This document shows positions 1 to 6,847 of a stretch of DNA of 10,973 nucleotides, piece by piece (the stretch's first letter is position 1; every line of letters starts with the position of its first letter). Source of the stretch: PCC-10605 sp964409355. GTDB taxonomy: Bacteria; Cyanobacteriota; Cyanobacteriia; Cyanobacteriales; Cyanobacteriaceae. The stretch is taken from assembly GCA_964409355.1 (NCBI GenBank), contig CAYPDC010000132.1, forward strand, positions 1 to 10,973, given 5' to 3'. The notes beneath the pieces are model-generated. The model made no database searches and had not been told where the DNA came from. It worked only from the letters and a program-made list of their open reading frames with translations. A program made the translations under genes and the position numbers.

Positions 1-79
1 TACCACGACTAAAAAGATATTGTGCTTTAGCTAAAGGAATTTCAAAATGATTAGGTGAAGTTAAGTTATCAAACGACAA
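1..79 (-). CDS. 5' end of an unidentified gene running off the left edge
   Basis: On the minus strand a GAGGAGG ribosome-binding site (positions 95-89) stands nine bases before a TTG codon (79-77). That codon opens a clean frame through the window edge. The 26 visible residues read (M)SFDNLTSPN, then HFEIPLAKAQYLFSRG. The frame is closed by TGA just upstream of the TTG and holds no ATG, so TTG is the only good start. I do not recognise the protein. The aconitase fragment begins about 40 bp upstream of this start, so the gene's native promoter may have been replaced. The call rests on a strong Shine-Dalgarno and protein-like composition only. Confidence 0.4.
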   Translation of the reverse strand, partial: MSFDNLTSPNHFEIPLAKAQYLFSRG

Positions 80-117
80 TCAATTTAACCTCCTCAACAA
101 ATTAAATGGTTTAATTA

Positions 118-878
118 TAGCTTGTTTAGGTTTCAATGCAGATTTAACCTTACAAACCTTCTGCCATACCGCCGCCTATCCTAAACCCGTTGACATCAAA
201 ACCCATAAAGAATTACCTGATTTCTTCTCCACTCGTGGAGGTGTTGCCTTACGTCCGGGGGATGGTATCATTCACTCTTGGTTAAATAGAATGCTCTTAC
301 CCGATACTGTCGGCACAGGAGGCGATTCTCATACTCGTTTCCCTGTTGGTATTTCCTTCCCCGCAGGTTCGGGGTTAGTGGCATTTGCGGCGGCTTTAGG
401 GGCGATGCCTTTAGATATGCCTGAGTCGGTGTTAGTGAAATTTACAGGAGAATTGCAACCGGGTGTAACTTTACGAGACATCGTTAACGCTATCCCTTGG
501 GTGGCAATGCAACAAGGTAAATTAACCTACGGTAAAGGCGATAAAATCAACGTTTTTAACGGGCGTATCATGGAAATGGAAGGTTTACCCGACTTAAAAG
601 TTGAACAGGCTTTCGAGTTAACTGACGCAACGGCAGAGCGTTCTTGTTCTGGTAGTACAATTAAACTAAGTGAAGCAACGGTGGCGGAGTATCTTCGATC
701 GAATGTTAGCTTATTGAAAAACATGATTGCAAGGGGTTACGCTGATGCTCGGACTTTGTTACGCCGTATTGCCAAGATGGAGGAATGGTTGGCTAATCCT
801 TCCCTCATGGCTGGGGATGAAAATGCTGAATATGCAGACATTATCACCGTTAACTTGAGTGACATTAAAGAGCCGATC
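118..878 (+). pseudogene. acnB: Internal fragment of aconitate hydratase B (AcnB)
   Basis: Frame 120-878 reads as 253 codons closely matching the central part of bifunctional aconitase B / 2-methylisocitrate dehydratase, a TCA-cycle enzyme. Landmarks in order are ACLGFNADLTLQTFCHTAAY, RGGVALRPGDG, LLPDTVGTGGDSHTRFP, PAGSGLVAFAAA, EGLPDLKVEQAFELTDATAE and, last, DIKEPI. By my recollection this corresponds to roughly residues 429-681 of the 865-residue E. coli enzyme, without net insertion or deletion. The N-terminal HEAT-like and swivel domains are missing. So is the C-terminal part carrying the three cysteines that hold the 4Fe-4S cluster, so the fragment cannot be an active aconitase. One residue differs from the usual family motif: SGSTIKL instead of SGCTIKL. 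Homology begins abruptly at about 118 and ends abruptly at 878, so this is a partial copy or rearrangement remnant. ATG 291 is an internal methionine, not a start. Confidence 0.9.
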
Positions 879-893
879 ACGAAGTGGCGCTGC

Positions 894-901
894 GCGATCG
901 C
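894..901. repeat. HIP1 octamer at the acnB/helicase junction (six HIP1 sites in window)
   Basis: GCGATCGC here is the core of a 12-bp perfect palindrome, GCGCGATCGCGC (892-903), in a GC-rich linker (879-905) that belongs to neither flanking gene fragment. The same octamer starts at 3000, 4910, 5269, 6197 and 10696. HIP1 is the highly iterated palindrome of cyanobacterial genomes; its density supports the taxonomic call. Its position exactly between two unrelated gene fragments suggests, but does not prove, repeat-associated joining. Confidence 0.9.
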
Positions 902-905
902 GCCT

Positions 906-1006
906 AGTCATAATATGCTCATTGAAGCGGTGGCAGGTAGTGGCAAAACTACTACTATTGTGGAAATTTTACATTTGCTGAAAAGAGAAGGATTGTTAGT
1001 AGCTAA
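906..1006 (+). pseudogene. P-loop fragment of a UvrD-like helicase
   Basis: Still in the acnB frame, the residues after the HIP1 linker read SHNMLIEAVAGSGKTTTIVE and then ILHLLKREGLLVA. This is a Walker A motif (AGSGKT) in the context typical of motif I of superfamily 1 UvrD/Rep-type ATP-dependent DNA helicases. Only about 33 codons remain of a protein normally many hundreds of residues long. The match stops where an inverted-repeat element begins (1007), and the frame then ends at a TAA (1047-1049) inside that element. Other P-loop ATPases cannot be excluded from so short a piece. It is almost certainly non-functional. Confidence 0.6.
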
Positions 1007-1119
1007 GGCGTTGCATCTTCATGGGATGACGCACGTATGTACAACATAAGCGGAAACTAGAAGACACAAGATATTTTTTTTGCAAACTTTTTGAAATCAT
1101 CCTGCAATGATGCAACGCC
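1007..1119. mobile_element. 113-bp MITE-like element or fused IS ends
   Basis: The left arm (1007-1029) and the reverse complement of the right arm (1097-1119) both begin GGCGTTGCATC and both end GATGA, matching at 18 of 23 positions. About 67 bp of AT-rich sequence without coding capacity lies between them. Terminal inverted repeats of this size around a tiny core are what a MITE, or an insertion sequence reduced to its two ends, looks like. Target duplication is not clear: only AA precedes and follows the arms. The family is not assigned; the ends resemble those I associate with cyanobacterial IS4/IS5-type elements, from memory only. Confidence 0.5.
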
Positions 1120-1463
1120 AATAATTTTGTAAAGATATTTTACCTTAGATTTTTTAGTTTACTTATGTTTACCTTAAGACCAGATAACAAATAACTTGTA
1201 ATGTTACGCAGTTAAACAATACTTGACTTATACCAGTTTTAGTAATCTTTTGAAATATGCGGAATGTGGGTTATATGTTAAACATTTAAAGTTATGTTTT
1301 CAGTTTTTACGTTTTCAAATAAGCGAACAATCAGTCCTGAGCTAATGATTGAGTTAATCTTCGATCGCTCATTTAGAAGCACAATATGGTAGTTCGGACT
1401 TCTAACCTGATTTCTACAGATGTCTGTTACAATAAAGACAAGAATAAGCATATTACTTATTGA
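1120..1463. other. AT-rich spacer, no gene seen
   Basis: No convincing open frame lies on either strand. Stop codons are frequent and the base composition is strongly AT-rich. A possible sigma-70 -10 box TACAAT (1428-1433) sits about 30 bp before the ATG at 1464, without a recognisable -35. The stretch may contain further remnants of the rearranged zone to its left, but nothing can be named. Confidence 0.6.
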
Positions 1464-1859
1464 ATGTGGACTAATTTTTTATCTCTGTTACCATCGACAT
1501 TGGTGACAGTGTTGTTAATAACCATCGCATTTTTGAGATTTTATGACCGAACCGACTTCCAAATCCTCGGATTTATCAGCGAACCAAGAATCGGTCGTAA
1601 CCGACTCACTGTGGCAGCTATCGTGGCCACAATGGTTAATTTCGGCGTTGAGTGGTACCGTCGAAACCGAGAAACAAATCGCTTAGCTCAAGAAAAACAA
1701 CGAAGAAATGAGGAAAAACAACGAGCGTCTCGCCGAGCTAGAATCGAAACTCGATGCCGTCTTGCACAAATCCGCTATCAACTCCAACCCAATGACACAA
1801 ACAGACAAGAGTTAATTAACGTTATTGCTATTTTAGAAGAATATGGCAACACTTTTTAA
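1464..1859 (+). CDS. Small putative membrane protein, unknown function
   Basis: The 131-residue frame starts MWTNFLSLLPST. It has a hydrophobic segment at about residues 8-26 and a second weaker one at about 47-65 (LTVAAIVATMVNFGVEW). A very charged Arg/Gln/Glu stretch follows (about 66-95, probably helical), then a C-terminus CRLAQIRYQLQPNDTNRQEL leading to a helix ending EEYGNTF. There is no Shine-Dalgarno, but a TACAAT box lies upstream. Arginine makes up about 14 percent of residues, with unusual use of CGA codons, so the frame is suspect. In the +1 frame (from ATG 1543) the middle of the gene is also protein-like, broken by one TAG at 1684. The parts outside that overlap (before 1537 and after 1816) read as protein only in this frame, which is why I prefer it. 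I do not recognise the family. Confidence 0.5.
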   Translation: MWTNFLSLLPSTLVTVLLITIAFLRFYDRTDFQILGFISEPRIGRNRLTVAAIVATMVNFGVEWYRRNRETNRLAQEKQRRNEEKQRASRRARIETRCRLAQIRYQLQPNDTNRQELINVIAILEEYGNTF

Positions 1860-1964
1860 CAGAGTACGATCGAGTCTTGAAAATGAAATTAGAATAATTT
1901 TGTGTTTCAAATTGGAGAAAATATAGAATAGGAGTTAATTGTTTATGTTGATTGGTACAAATCT

Positions 1965-3059
1965 ATGGTTTTATCTTCTATTTCTCCATCTGAGGGGATA
2001 AATTTGCTCAAGTCTAATCGTCAAGAGGATATTCAATGGTTGCAAACAAGGGCAGACGAGGTAAGACAGCAACAGGTGGGAGATACCGTCACTTATGTGA
2101 TTAATCGCAACATTAATTTTACTAATATTTGTGAACAACATTGTAGTTTTTGTGCTTTTAGGCGCGATCGAGGAGAAGAGGGGGCTTTTTGGCTGGAAAT
2201 TGACGATATTATCGCTAAATCAGCTTTAGCGGTGGAAAAAGGGGCAACGGAAATCTGTATGCAAGGGGGATTAAATCCTTTTGCCAAGATTGATGGTAGC
2301 AGTTTACAATACTATCTCAAACTTATTACTGAAATTAAGAAACCTTTTTCACAACTCCATTTACACGCTTTCTCCCCCCAAGAAATAGAGTTTATCGCTA
2401 GAGAAGATGGTTTGAGTTTTGATGATGTTATTGTCGCTTTACGAGATGGCGGTGTCGGTTCTCTGCCAGGTACGGCAGCCGAAGTTTTGGATGATACGAT
2501 TAGAAAAATTATTTGCCCGGAAAAAATCGACAGTCAAACATGGATGGAGATTGTTTCTAAAGCACATCGTTGGGGTTTATCTACCACTAGCACAATATTA
2601 TGTGGACATATTGAAACTTCTGAACAACAAATTGCTCATTTAATCAAGGTACGATCGCTACAAAAATTAGCTTTAGAAAAGGGTTTCCATGGGAAAATCA
2701 CGGAATTCATTTTACTGCCTTTTGTGGGAGAATATGCCCCTGCACCTTTAAGGAAAAGGGTGGGAAGAAGTCAACCTGATTTAATGGCGACTCTCAAGTT
2801 AACAGCAGTTTCCCGTCTATTATTGGGAGATATTATCCCTAATCATCAGCCTAGTTGGGTTAAATTGGGGTTAGATGGCGCTCAAACTGCTCTTTTATGG
2901 GGATGTAATGATTTTGGGGGTACTCTCATGGAAGAACATATTACCACCATGGCAGGAGCAAAGGGTGGCACTTGCTTGGACGTTGGACAAATACAAAGTG
3001 CGATCGCATCTCTTAATCGTCCTTTTGCTCAAAGAAATACGTTGTACCAACAAGTATAA
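1965..3059 (+). CDS. cofH: FO synthase subunit 2, radical SAM enzyme CofH
   Basis: CofH joins tyrosine-derived 4-hydroxybenzyl radical to 5-amino-6-(D-ribitylamino)uracil. With CofG it makes the deazaflavin FO (8-HDF), the antenna chromophore of many cyanobacterial DNA photolyases and the precursor of F420. The radical-SAM 4Fe-4S motif CEQHCSFC carries cysteines 56, 60 and 63. The family signatures MQGGLNP (99-105), LHLHAFSPQE and LPGTAAEVL follow, and the protein runs through the usual C-terminal region (WGCNDFGGTLMEEHI). At 364 residues it is close to full family length. ATG 1965 is the only start in frame after a stop at 1929, but has no close Shine-Dalgarno. A GGAG at 1931-1934 instead fits an 18-codon frame (1945-2001) overlapping the start. 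No cofG is nearby. The gene converges on kaiC with 25 bp between the stops. Confidence 0.95.
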   Translation: MVLSSISPSEGINLLKSNRQEDIQWLQTRADEVRQQQVGDTVTYVINRNINFTNICEQHCSFCAFRRDRGEEGAFWLEIDDIIAKSALAVEKGATEICMQGGLNPFAKIDGSSLQYYLKLITEIKKPFSQLHLHAFSPQEIEFIAREDGLSFDDVIVALRDGGVGSLPGTAAEVLDDTIRKIICPEKIDSQTWMEIVSKAHRWGLSTTSTILCGHIETSEQQIAHLIKVRSLQKLALEKGFHGKITEFILLPFVGEYAPAPLRKRVGRSQPDLMATLKLTAVSRLLLGDIIPNHQPSWVKLGLDGAQTALLWGCNDFGGTLMEEHITTMAGAKGGTCLDVGQIQSAIASLNRPFAQRNTLYQQV

Positions 3060-3062
3060 GTT

Positions 3063-3077
3063 GCCAAGTTCTTTGGC
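3063..3077. terminator. Weak hairpin between convergent cofH and kaiC
   Basis: GCCAA (3063-3067) pairs with TTGGC (3073-3077) in the 25-bp gap between the two stop codons. The stem is only five base pairs plus one GU, and no T-run follows on either strand, so a shared terminator here is possible but weak. Confidence 0.25.
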
Positions 3078-3084
3078 TTAAATG

Positions 3085-4605
3085 TCAATCTTCAAATAAG
3101 TTAGTCAGTCGCTCAACTTCTGATTGAGTTGTGTACATAGGCGTACCAGCCAGAATACCTGTAACATTACGGAAAGGATGTCCAATGTGCATTCCTTTAT
3201 TGTCAATGGTAAACTCTCGAATGTCTTTGTCGTGCATTGAGCCGCGCATTTTTAAGACGGTAATTCCCCTTCGCATTTCCCCATACATTTCCACATAACG
3301 TAAAAGAATAATCGAGTCGGTAATGGTGGAAATATGAGCTTCGGTGATGGATGAGCCTCCTAAAAGAGTGGGAGTGGTGGAAGTAAATAAGCCGCCAATT
3401 TCTTGTTGTTTGATAAAGGATGTTAAGCCGATAATAAATTCTCTGAATCCTTTGAGGTTAGAAACCCTTTCTAAAGCACTTAAACTGTCAACGGCAACTC
3501 GATTGGGTTTAAATTTTTGGATCGTCTCTTTCATGTTGATCAGATGATTTTCTAACCCTGTTGTTTCTGGATAACGACAAACAACTTTTAATTTACCTTC
3601 TTTCTCCATCTGTTCAAAATCCACTCCCCAACCTGTGGCGTTTCTAAATAGTTGCTCCCTACTTTCTTCAAAGGCAAAAACCAGACAACGTTCATTATTT
3701 TTTACCCCTCCTGCCATAAATTCTGTCACCATCAGAGTTTTACCCGTACCCGTTGCCCCTGACACAAGGATAATGGAATCTCGGAAAAAGCCACCGCCAC
3801 ACATTTTATCTAATTCGTCACTACCAGAAGTGATGCGTATATTTGATGAATGTTGCTCAAGCTCGATCGCACTCAGGGGTATAATAACCACCCCCTGCCC
3901 TTTTATAATCGTAAAGGGATATTCGCCTTTTTGGTGATCCGTTCCCCTATATTTAAGAATTTCGATGGTGCGACGACGTTTTTCATCCGCTAAGACGTTA
4001 CGCAGAATCACCACATTATCAGCAACAAATTCTTCTACCCCAAAGCGACTAATTTCCCCGTATTCTTCTGTACGTTCTGCTGTCATAATCGCTGTTACAT
4101 CTAGCTCCCTTAAGGCAGAAGCTAAACGAAATAAATCACTACGCACTTGGGCGCTGTCGGCGAGATGACTGAAAATTGCACCCAGAGAGTCAAGGGAGAC
4201 TCGTTTGGCGGCATATTTACGGATAGCGTATTCAATACGGGCAATTAAAGCTCCTAAATCGTATTTACCGCTTACCATCGGAGTTTCTCCGGGTTGAGGG
4301 GAAGCATCCACAAAAGCCCACTGTCTATTTTCTTCCCATTCTTTGATATTCCAACCAAAACCACGCATATTTTTGCGGATGGCTTTGGGGGCTTCTTCAA
4401 AGGTAATAAAAACGCCATTTTCCCCCTTTTTGATACCTTCTACCAAAAACTGACAAGCAAAAACGGTTTTTGCACTTCCCGCCGTGCCTGAAATGAGAGT
4501 TGCCCTACCTTTTGGCAAGCCACCTTCTGCTAGGAAATCAAATCCAGGAATGCCTGTTTCTAGTTTTTCAATATAGTCAGTATCTAATTCTACTCCCTGA
4601 GTCAT
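3085..4605 (-). CDS. kaiC: Circadian clock protein KaiC (solitary, KaiC3-like)
   Basis: This 506-residue double RecA-like ATPase is the core clock autokinase/autophosphatase family; S. elongatus KaiC has 519 residues. CI domain: P-loop GTAGSAKT (40-47) and paired glutamates EE 70-71. CII domain: P-loop GATGTGKT (283-290) and EE 313-314. The phosphorylation pair equivalent to S431/T432 is present as S426/T427 in SITEAHISTITD, and T421 matches T426. The C-terminal A-loop region is present (ILAGTPMYT). CI shows alanine in place of the last glycine of GxxxxGKT. No kaiA or kaiB lies in the window, the N-terminus is short, and this together points to the accessory KaiC3 type rather than the kaiABC-operon KaiC. 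The subtype is inference. It follows the binding-protein gene by 89 bp but has its own likely promoter. Confidence 0.93.
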   Translation of the reverse strand: MTQGVELDTDYIEKLETGIPGFDFLAEGGLPKGRATLISGTAGSAKTVFACQFLVEGIKKGENGVFITFEEAPKAIRKNMRGFGWNIKEWEENRQWAFVDASPQPGETPMVSGKYDLGALIARIEYAIRKYAAKRVSLDSLGAIFSHLADSAQVRSDLFRLASALRELDVTAIMTAERTEEYGEISRFGVEEFVADNVVILRNVLADEKRRRTIEILKYRGTDHQKGEYPFTIIKGQGVVIIPLSAIELEQHSSNIRITSGSDELDKMCGGGFFRDSIILVSGATGTGKTLMVTEFMAGGVKNNERCLVFAFEESREQLFRNATGWGVDFEQMEKEGKLKVVCRYPETTGLENHLINMKETIQKFKPNRVAVDSLSALERVSNLKGFREFIIGLTSFIKQQEIGGLFTSTTPTLLGGSSITEAHISTITDSIILLRYVEMYGEMRRGITVLKMRGSMHDKDIREFTIDNKGMHIGHPFRNVTGILAGTPMYTTQSEVERLTNLFED

Positions 4606-4636
4606 TCACTTTCTCTCTAAGATATAACCTTACTAT

Positions 4637-4665
4637 ATTATCTATTTTGATTTACTTCTATGCAA
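4637..4665 (-). promoter_or_regulatory. Candidate sigma-70 promoter of kaiC
   Basis: Read on the minus strand, TTGCAT (4665-4660) and GATAAT (4642-4637) are 17 bases apart. This predicts a start about 25 bases before the kaiC ATG. It separates kaiC from the upstream binding-protein gene. Prediction from consensus only. Confidence 0.4.
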
Positions 4666-4694
4666 GTTTTTACTTTGATGAACATTTTTCAGAT

Positions 4695-5990
4695 TCAAAA
4701 TTGTAGCAATTGTTTAGTTTCTGAAGTAGCTTTTTTCATGGCTGTTTCTGGTGTCATGGTTTGAGTTAATGCCGCACTTAAATATCTTTGCAAAATGTCT
4801 GAGGCTTGGGCATATTGGGCGATGGGAGGACGCAACACCGAATTTTCGACTACCTCTAGTAATTCTTGATAATAAGGATATTTTTGCAGGATTTGCGGAT
4901 CATTAAAAAGCGATCGCCTACTTGGTACATAGCCCGTTTCGAGGATAAAATCTCTTTGAGAATCTTCACTGGTGATAAATTCGATAACTCGCCATGCTTC
5001 TTGGGGATGTTGAGTTGTTTTTGACATTCCTAAGCCCCATCCTCCTTGACAAGCACCGCTTTTCTGATCTGGTTGATGTACCATAGGCTTAAGAGCAAAT
5101 TTTCCCGCAATTTCCGATTTACGGGCTAACCCGGCTACATAGGGCCAATTTCTTAAAAAGACAGTTTGTCCATTTTCGAAGATACGGCGGGTTTCTTCTT
5201 CTGCGTAAGTTGTCACTCCAGTCGGAGAAATCCCCTCTTTTATGGTATCTAATAAAAATTGCACAGATGCGATCGCCTCTGGAGAATCTAAACCAACTTC
5301 GAGGGTATCAGGATTAATCCAATAACCGCCAAAACCCTGTAAAATTTCGACAAACATGGCTGATAGCCCTTCGTATTGCTTCCCCTGCCAGACATAACCC
5401 CATTTAGCTTCCCCTTTTTCTTGTAAATCTTGGGAAATTGCCATTAATTCGGCAAAAGTTTGAGGGGGATTATAACCGTTTTTTATCAGTAAATCACTGC
5501 GATAATAAAGCATACCACCATCGGAACGAAAAGGCATTCGGTATAGAGAATCTTGATATTTTCCGCCTTCCACATCTCCGGTTAAAAATTGCTTTAACTC
5601 ATTTTCATCAACAAAATCATCCAGGGGTTGTAACCAATTCGCTGCGGCAAATTTTTGCACCCAGACAATATCTAAATAAATTAAATCATAGGGGGAATCT
5701 CCCAATAAAAAAGCTGATGTGTATAAATCCTCTACTAAATTTGTGGCATTAGGTGCAGAGATAATTTCTAAGTCAATGTCGGGATTTTCTTGTTCAAATT
5801 TTTCCACTAAATTTTGCCATTGTGTCGCTTCTAAGGCTTGTATCATTAAGGTTATTTGGGTTTTTTCTGTGGCGAAACTAACATTAATAACCACGAATAA
5901 TAAAATTACTAATAATATAGCGATATATCTAAATTGTTTTTGGAAAATACTCAATAATTGATTAATTTTTTGGGAGAATTTTAAGGACAT
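4695..5990 (-). CDS. Periplasmic sugar-type ABC transporter substrate-binding protein
   Basis: The 431-residue protein belongs to extracellular solute-binding protein family 1 (UgpB/MalE-like). The basic N-terminus and hydrophobic stretch at residues 22-37 end in SFA-TEK, a good signal-peptidase I site after A40. There is no lipobox cysteine, so it should be soluble in the periplasm or held by an uncleaved signal. Typical family stretches are YDLIYLDIVWVQKFAAANWL, MPFRSDGGMLYYRSDLL, WQGKQYEGL and GGWGLGMS, closest in my memory to disaccharide (trehalose/maltose type) binders. The ligand cannot be read from sequence. No permease or ATPase gene adjoins it, so it must work with a transporter encoded elsewhere. 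It diverges from the bilin lyase gene and precedes kaiC by 89 bp on the same strand. Confidence 0.85.
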   Translation of the reverse strand: MSLKFSQKINQLLSIFQKQFRYIAILLVILLFVVINVSFATEKTQITLMIQALEATQWQNLVEKFEQENPDIDLEIISAPNATNLVEDLYTSAFLLGDSPYDLIYLDIVWVQKFAAANWLQPLDDFVDENELKQFLTGDVEGGKYQDSLYRMPFRSDGGMLYYRSDLLIKNGYNPPQTFAELMAISQDLQEKGEAKWGYVWQGKQYEGLSAMFVEILQGFGGYWINPDTLEVGLDSPEAIASVQFLLDTIKEGISPTGVTTYAEEETRRIFENGQTVFLRNWPYVAGLARKSEIAGKFALKPMVHQPDQKSGACQGGWGLGMSKTTQHPQEAWRVIEFITSEDSQRDFILETGYVPSRRSLFNDPQILQKYPYYQELLEVVENSVLRPPIAQYAQASDILQRYLSAALTQTMTPETAMKKATSETKQLLQF

Positions 5991-6023
5991 GATTCGGATT
6001 AATTCTCTTTTTTCTGTTTTATT

Positions 6024-6053
6024 TTAACACCGACTCCCCACTCTTAACACCGA
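6024..6053. repeat. Two copies of TTAACACCGA, 20 bp apart
   Basis: TTAACACCGA occurs at 6024-6033 and 6044-6053 in the divergent promoter region. TAACACC is the reverse complement of GGTGTTA, the heptad seen at 6848-6875, so both places probably carry the same short repeat family. Confidence 0.6.
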
Positions 6054-6155
6054 ATTTTAGCTATGTTTAATTTTTTTCTGTTTTTTCTAGGGTAATATAT
6101 ATTTATATAAATCACTCAGTTTTTAGTCAAATATTAATTTTTATTAAATTTTCTT

Positions 6156-6740
6156 ATGGATGGATTGACTTTTTTTCAAAATAGTGCAGGAAAGTGGCGA
6201 TCGCAGCGTACCACTCATCATTTACCCTTCAGGAGAGCAGAAACAGGAGGATCAGAGATAAAAGTAGAGCATTTAGAACAAAATAACCCAAAAATAAAAG
6301 AAATTTGCGAAATGCACTCCTATGATCCTAATTTATCGGTTGGAGGCTCTTATGTAACCTGGGATGGGGCGATGCAATGGGATAAAGAAAACGAAAATCA
6401 TCAAGGGGAAACCGTATTTGCCTTAATACCAAATCAAGATAATCCCAGAGAAGGAAAACTCCTCAGAGAAAGAGGTTATGCGGAAATAGTACCCGTTGCC
6501 GGAGAATATTATTTAGATCATGAAGATGCTTTAATCTTAACCACAGAATACGAAACCATGACCATTCATGAAAAATTCTGGTTTGTTAATGATAATATTC
6601 GCATGAGAACAAGTACAGTGCAACGTTTTGGTGGTTTTAACACGGCTACTTTTTGCATTGAAGTCAGAGAGGAAGACAATCCTCAACCTTCCGAGGAAGT
6701 CAAACCCCTCTTAAATACCCCTTCTATCACAGGATGGTAG
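6156..6740 (+). CDS. cpcS: Phycobilin lyase, CpcS/CpeS family
   Basis: CpcS/CpeS-type lyases attach phycocyanobilin to the conserved Cys-82/84-type site of phycobiliprotein subunits, acting in the cytosol during phycobilisome assembly. The 194-residue protein shows the family order: FFQNSAGKWRSQRTTHHLPF (6-25), VGGSYVTWDGAMQWD (62-76), REGKLLRERGYAE (98-110), TTEYETM (129-135) and STVQRFGGFNTATFCIEVR (153-171). The fold is a lipocalin-like barrel. A short acidic/proline tail (172-194) follows the conserved core. The close relative CpcU, partner of CpcS in some species, has the same features, so the exact symbol is uncertain while the family is secure. No Shine-Dalgarno stands before the ATG. 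A hairpin terminator follows 27 bp after the stop. Confidence 0.88.
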   Translation: MDGLTFFQNSAGKWRSQRTTHHLPFRRAETGGSEIKVEHLEQNNPKIKEICEMHSYDPNLSVGGSYVTWDGAMQWDKENENHQGETVFALIPNQDNPREGKLLRERGYAEIVPVAGEYYLDHEDALILTTEYETMTIHEKFWFVNDNIRMRTSTVQRFGGFNTATFCIEVREEDNPQPSEEVKPLLNTPSITGW

Positions 6741-6766
6741 AAATCAACATTGGCATCTCTATAAAT

Positions 6767-6787
6767 ACAGGCATTTTGCCTGTTTTA
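6767..6787 (+). terminator. Hairpin terminator after the bilin lyase
   Basis: ACAGGCA (6767-6773) and TGCCTGT (6777-6783) form a perfect 7-bp stem with a TTT loop, continuing into TTTT. It lies 27 bp after the stop codon at 6740. The T-run is short, so termination may be partial. Confidence 0.6.
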
Positions 6788-6847
6788 CGGTAGAAAAATA
6801 ATAATGGCTCTTTTACAGTAGTTATGATAAATTTTTTCTTCAAAAAA

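Noticed and set aside
291..1049. An intact 252-residue protein starting at ATG 291
   Set aside because: The acnB homology continues upstream of 291 to about 118, so this ATG is an internal methionine, and the C-terminus is helicase and repeat-derived sequence. It is a chimeric remnant.
1223..1248. TTGACT ... TAATCT as a promoter for the gene at 1464
   Set aside because: The spacing is only 14 bases and the distance to the gene exceeds 200 bp.
1464..1859. Phage Rz/Rz1-type nested lysis genes
   Set aside because: The arrangement (membrane segment plus charged helix with a nested frame) is reminiscent, but the nested frame has no signal or lipobox and is broken by a TAG, and no phage genes are near.
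1965..4605. A light-sensing cofH-kaiC functional unit
   Set aside because: The genes are convergent and so cannot be co-transcribed; both are ordinary dispersed cyanobacterial genes. Adjacency alone does not support coupling.
3344..5961. Several plus-strand open frames inside kaiC and the binding-protein gene
   Set aside because: They lie wholly within confidently identified minus-strand genes and encode sequences without recognisable features.
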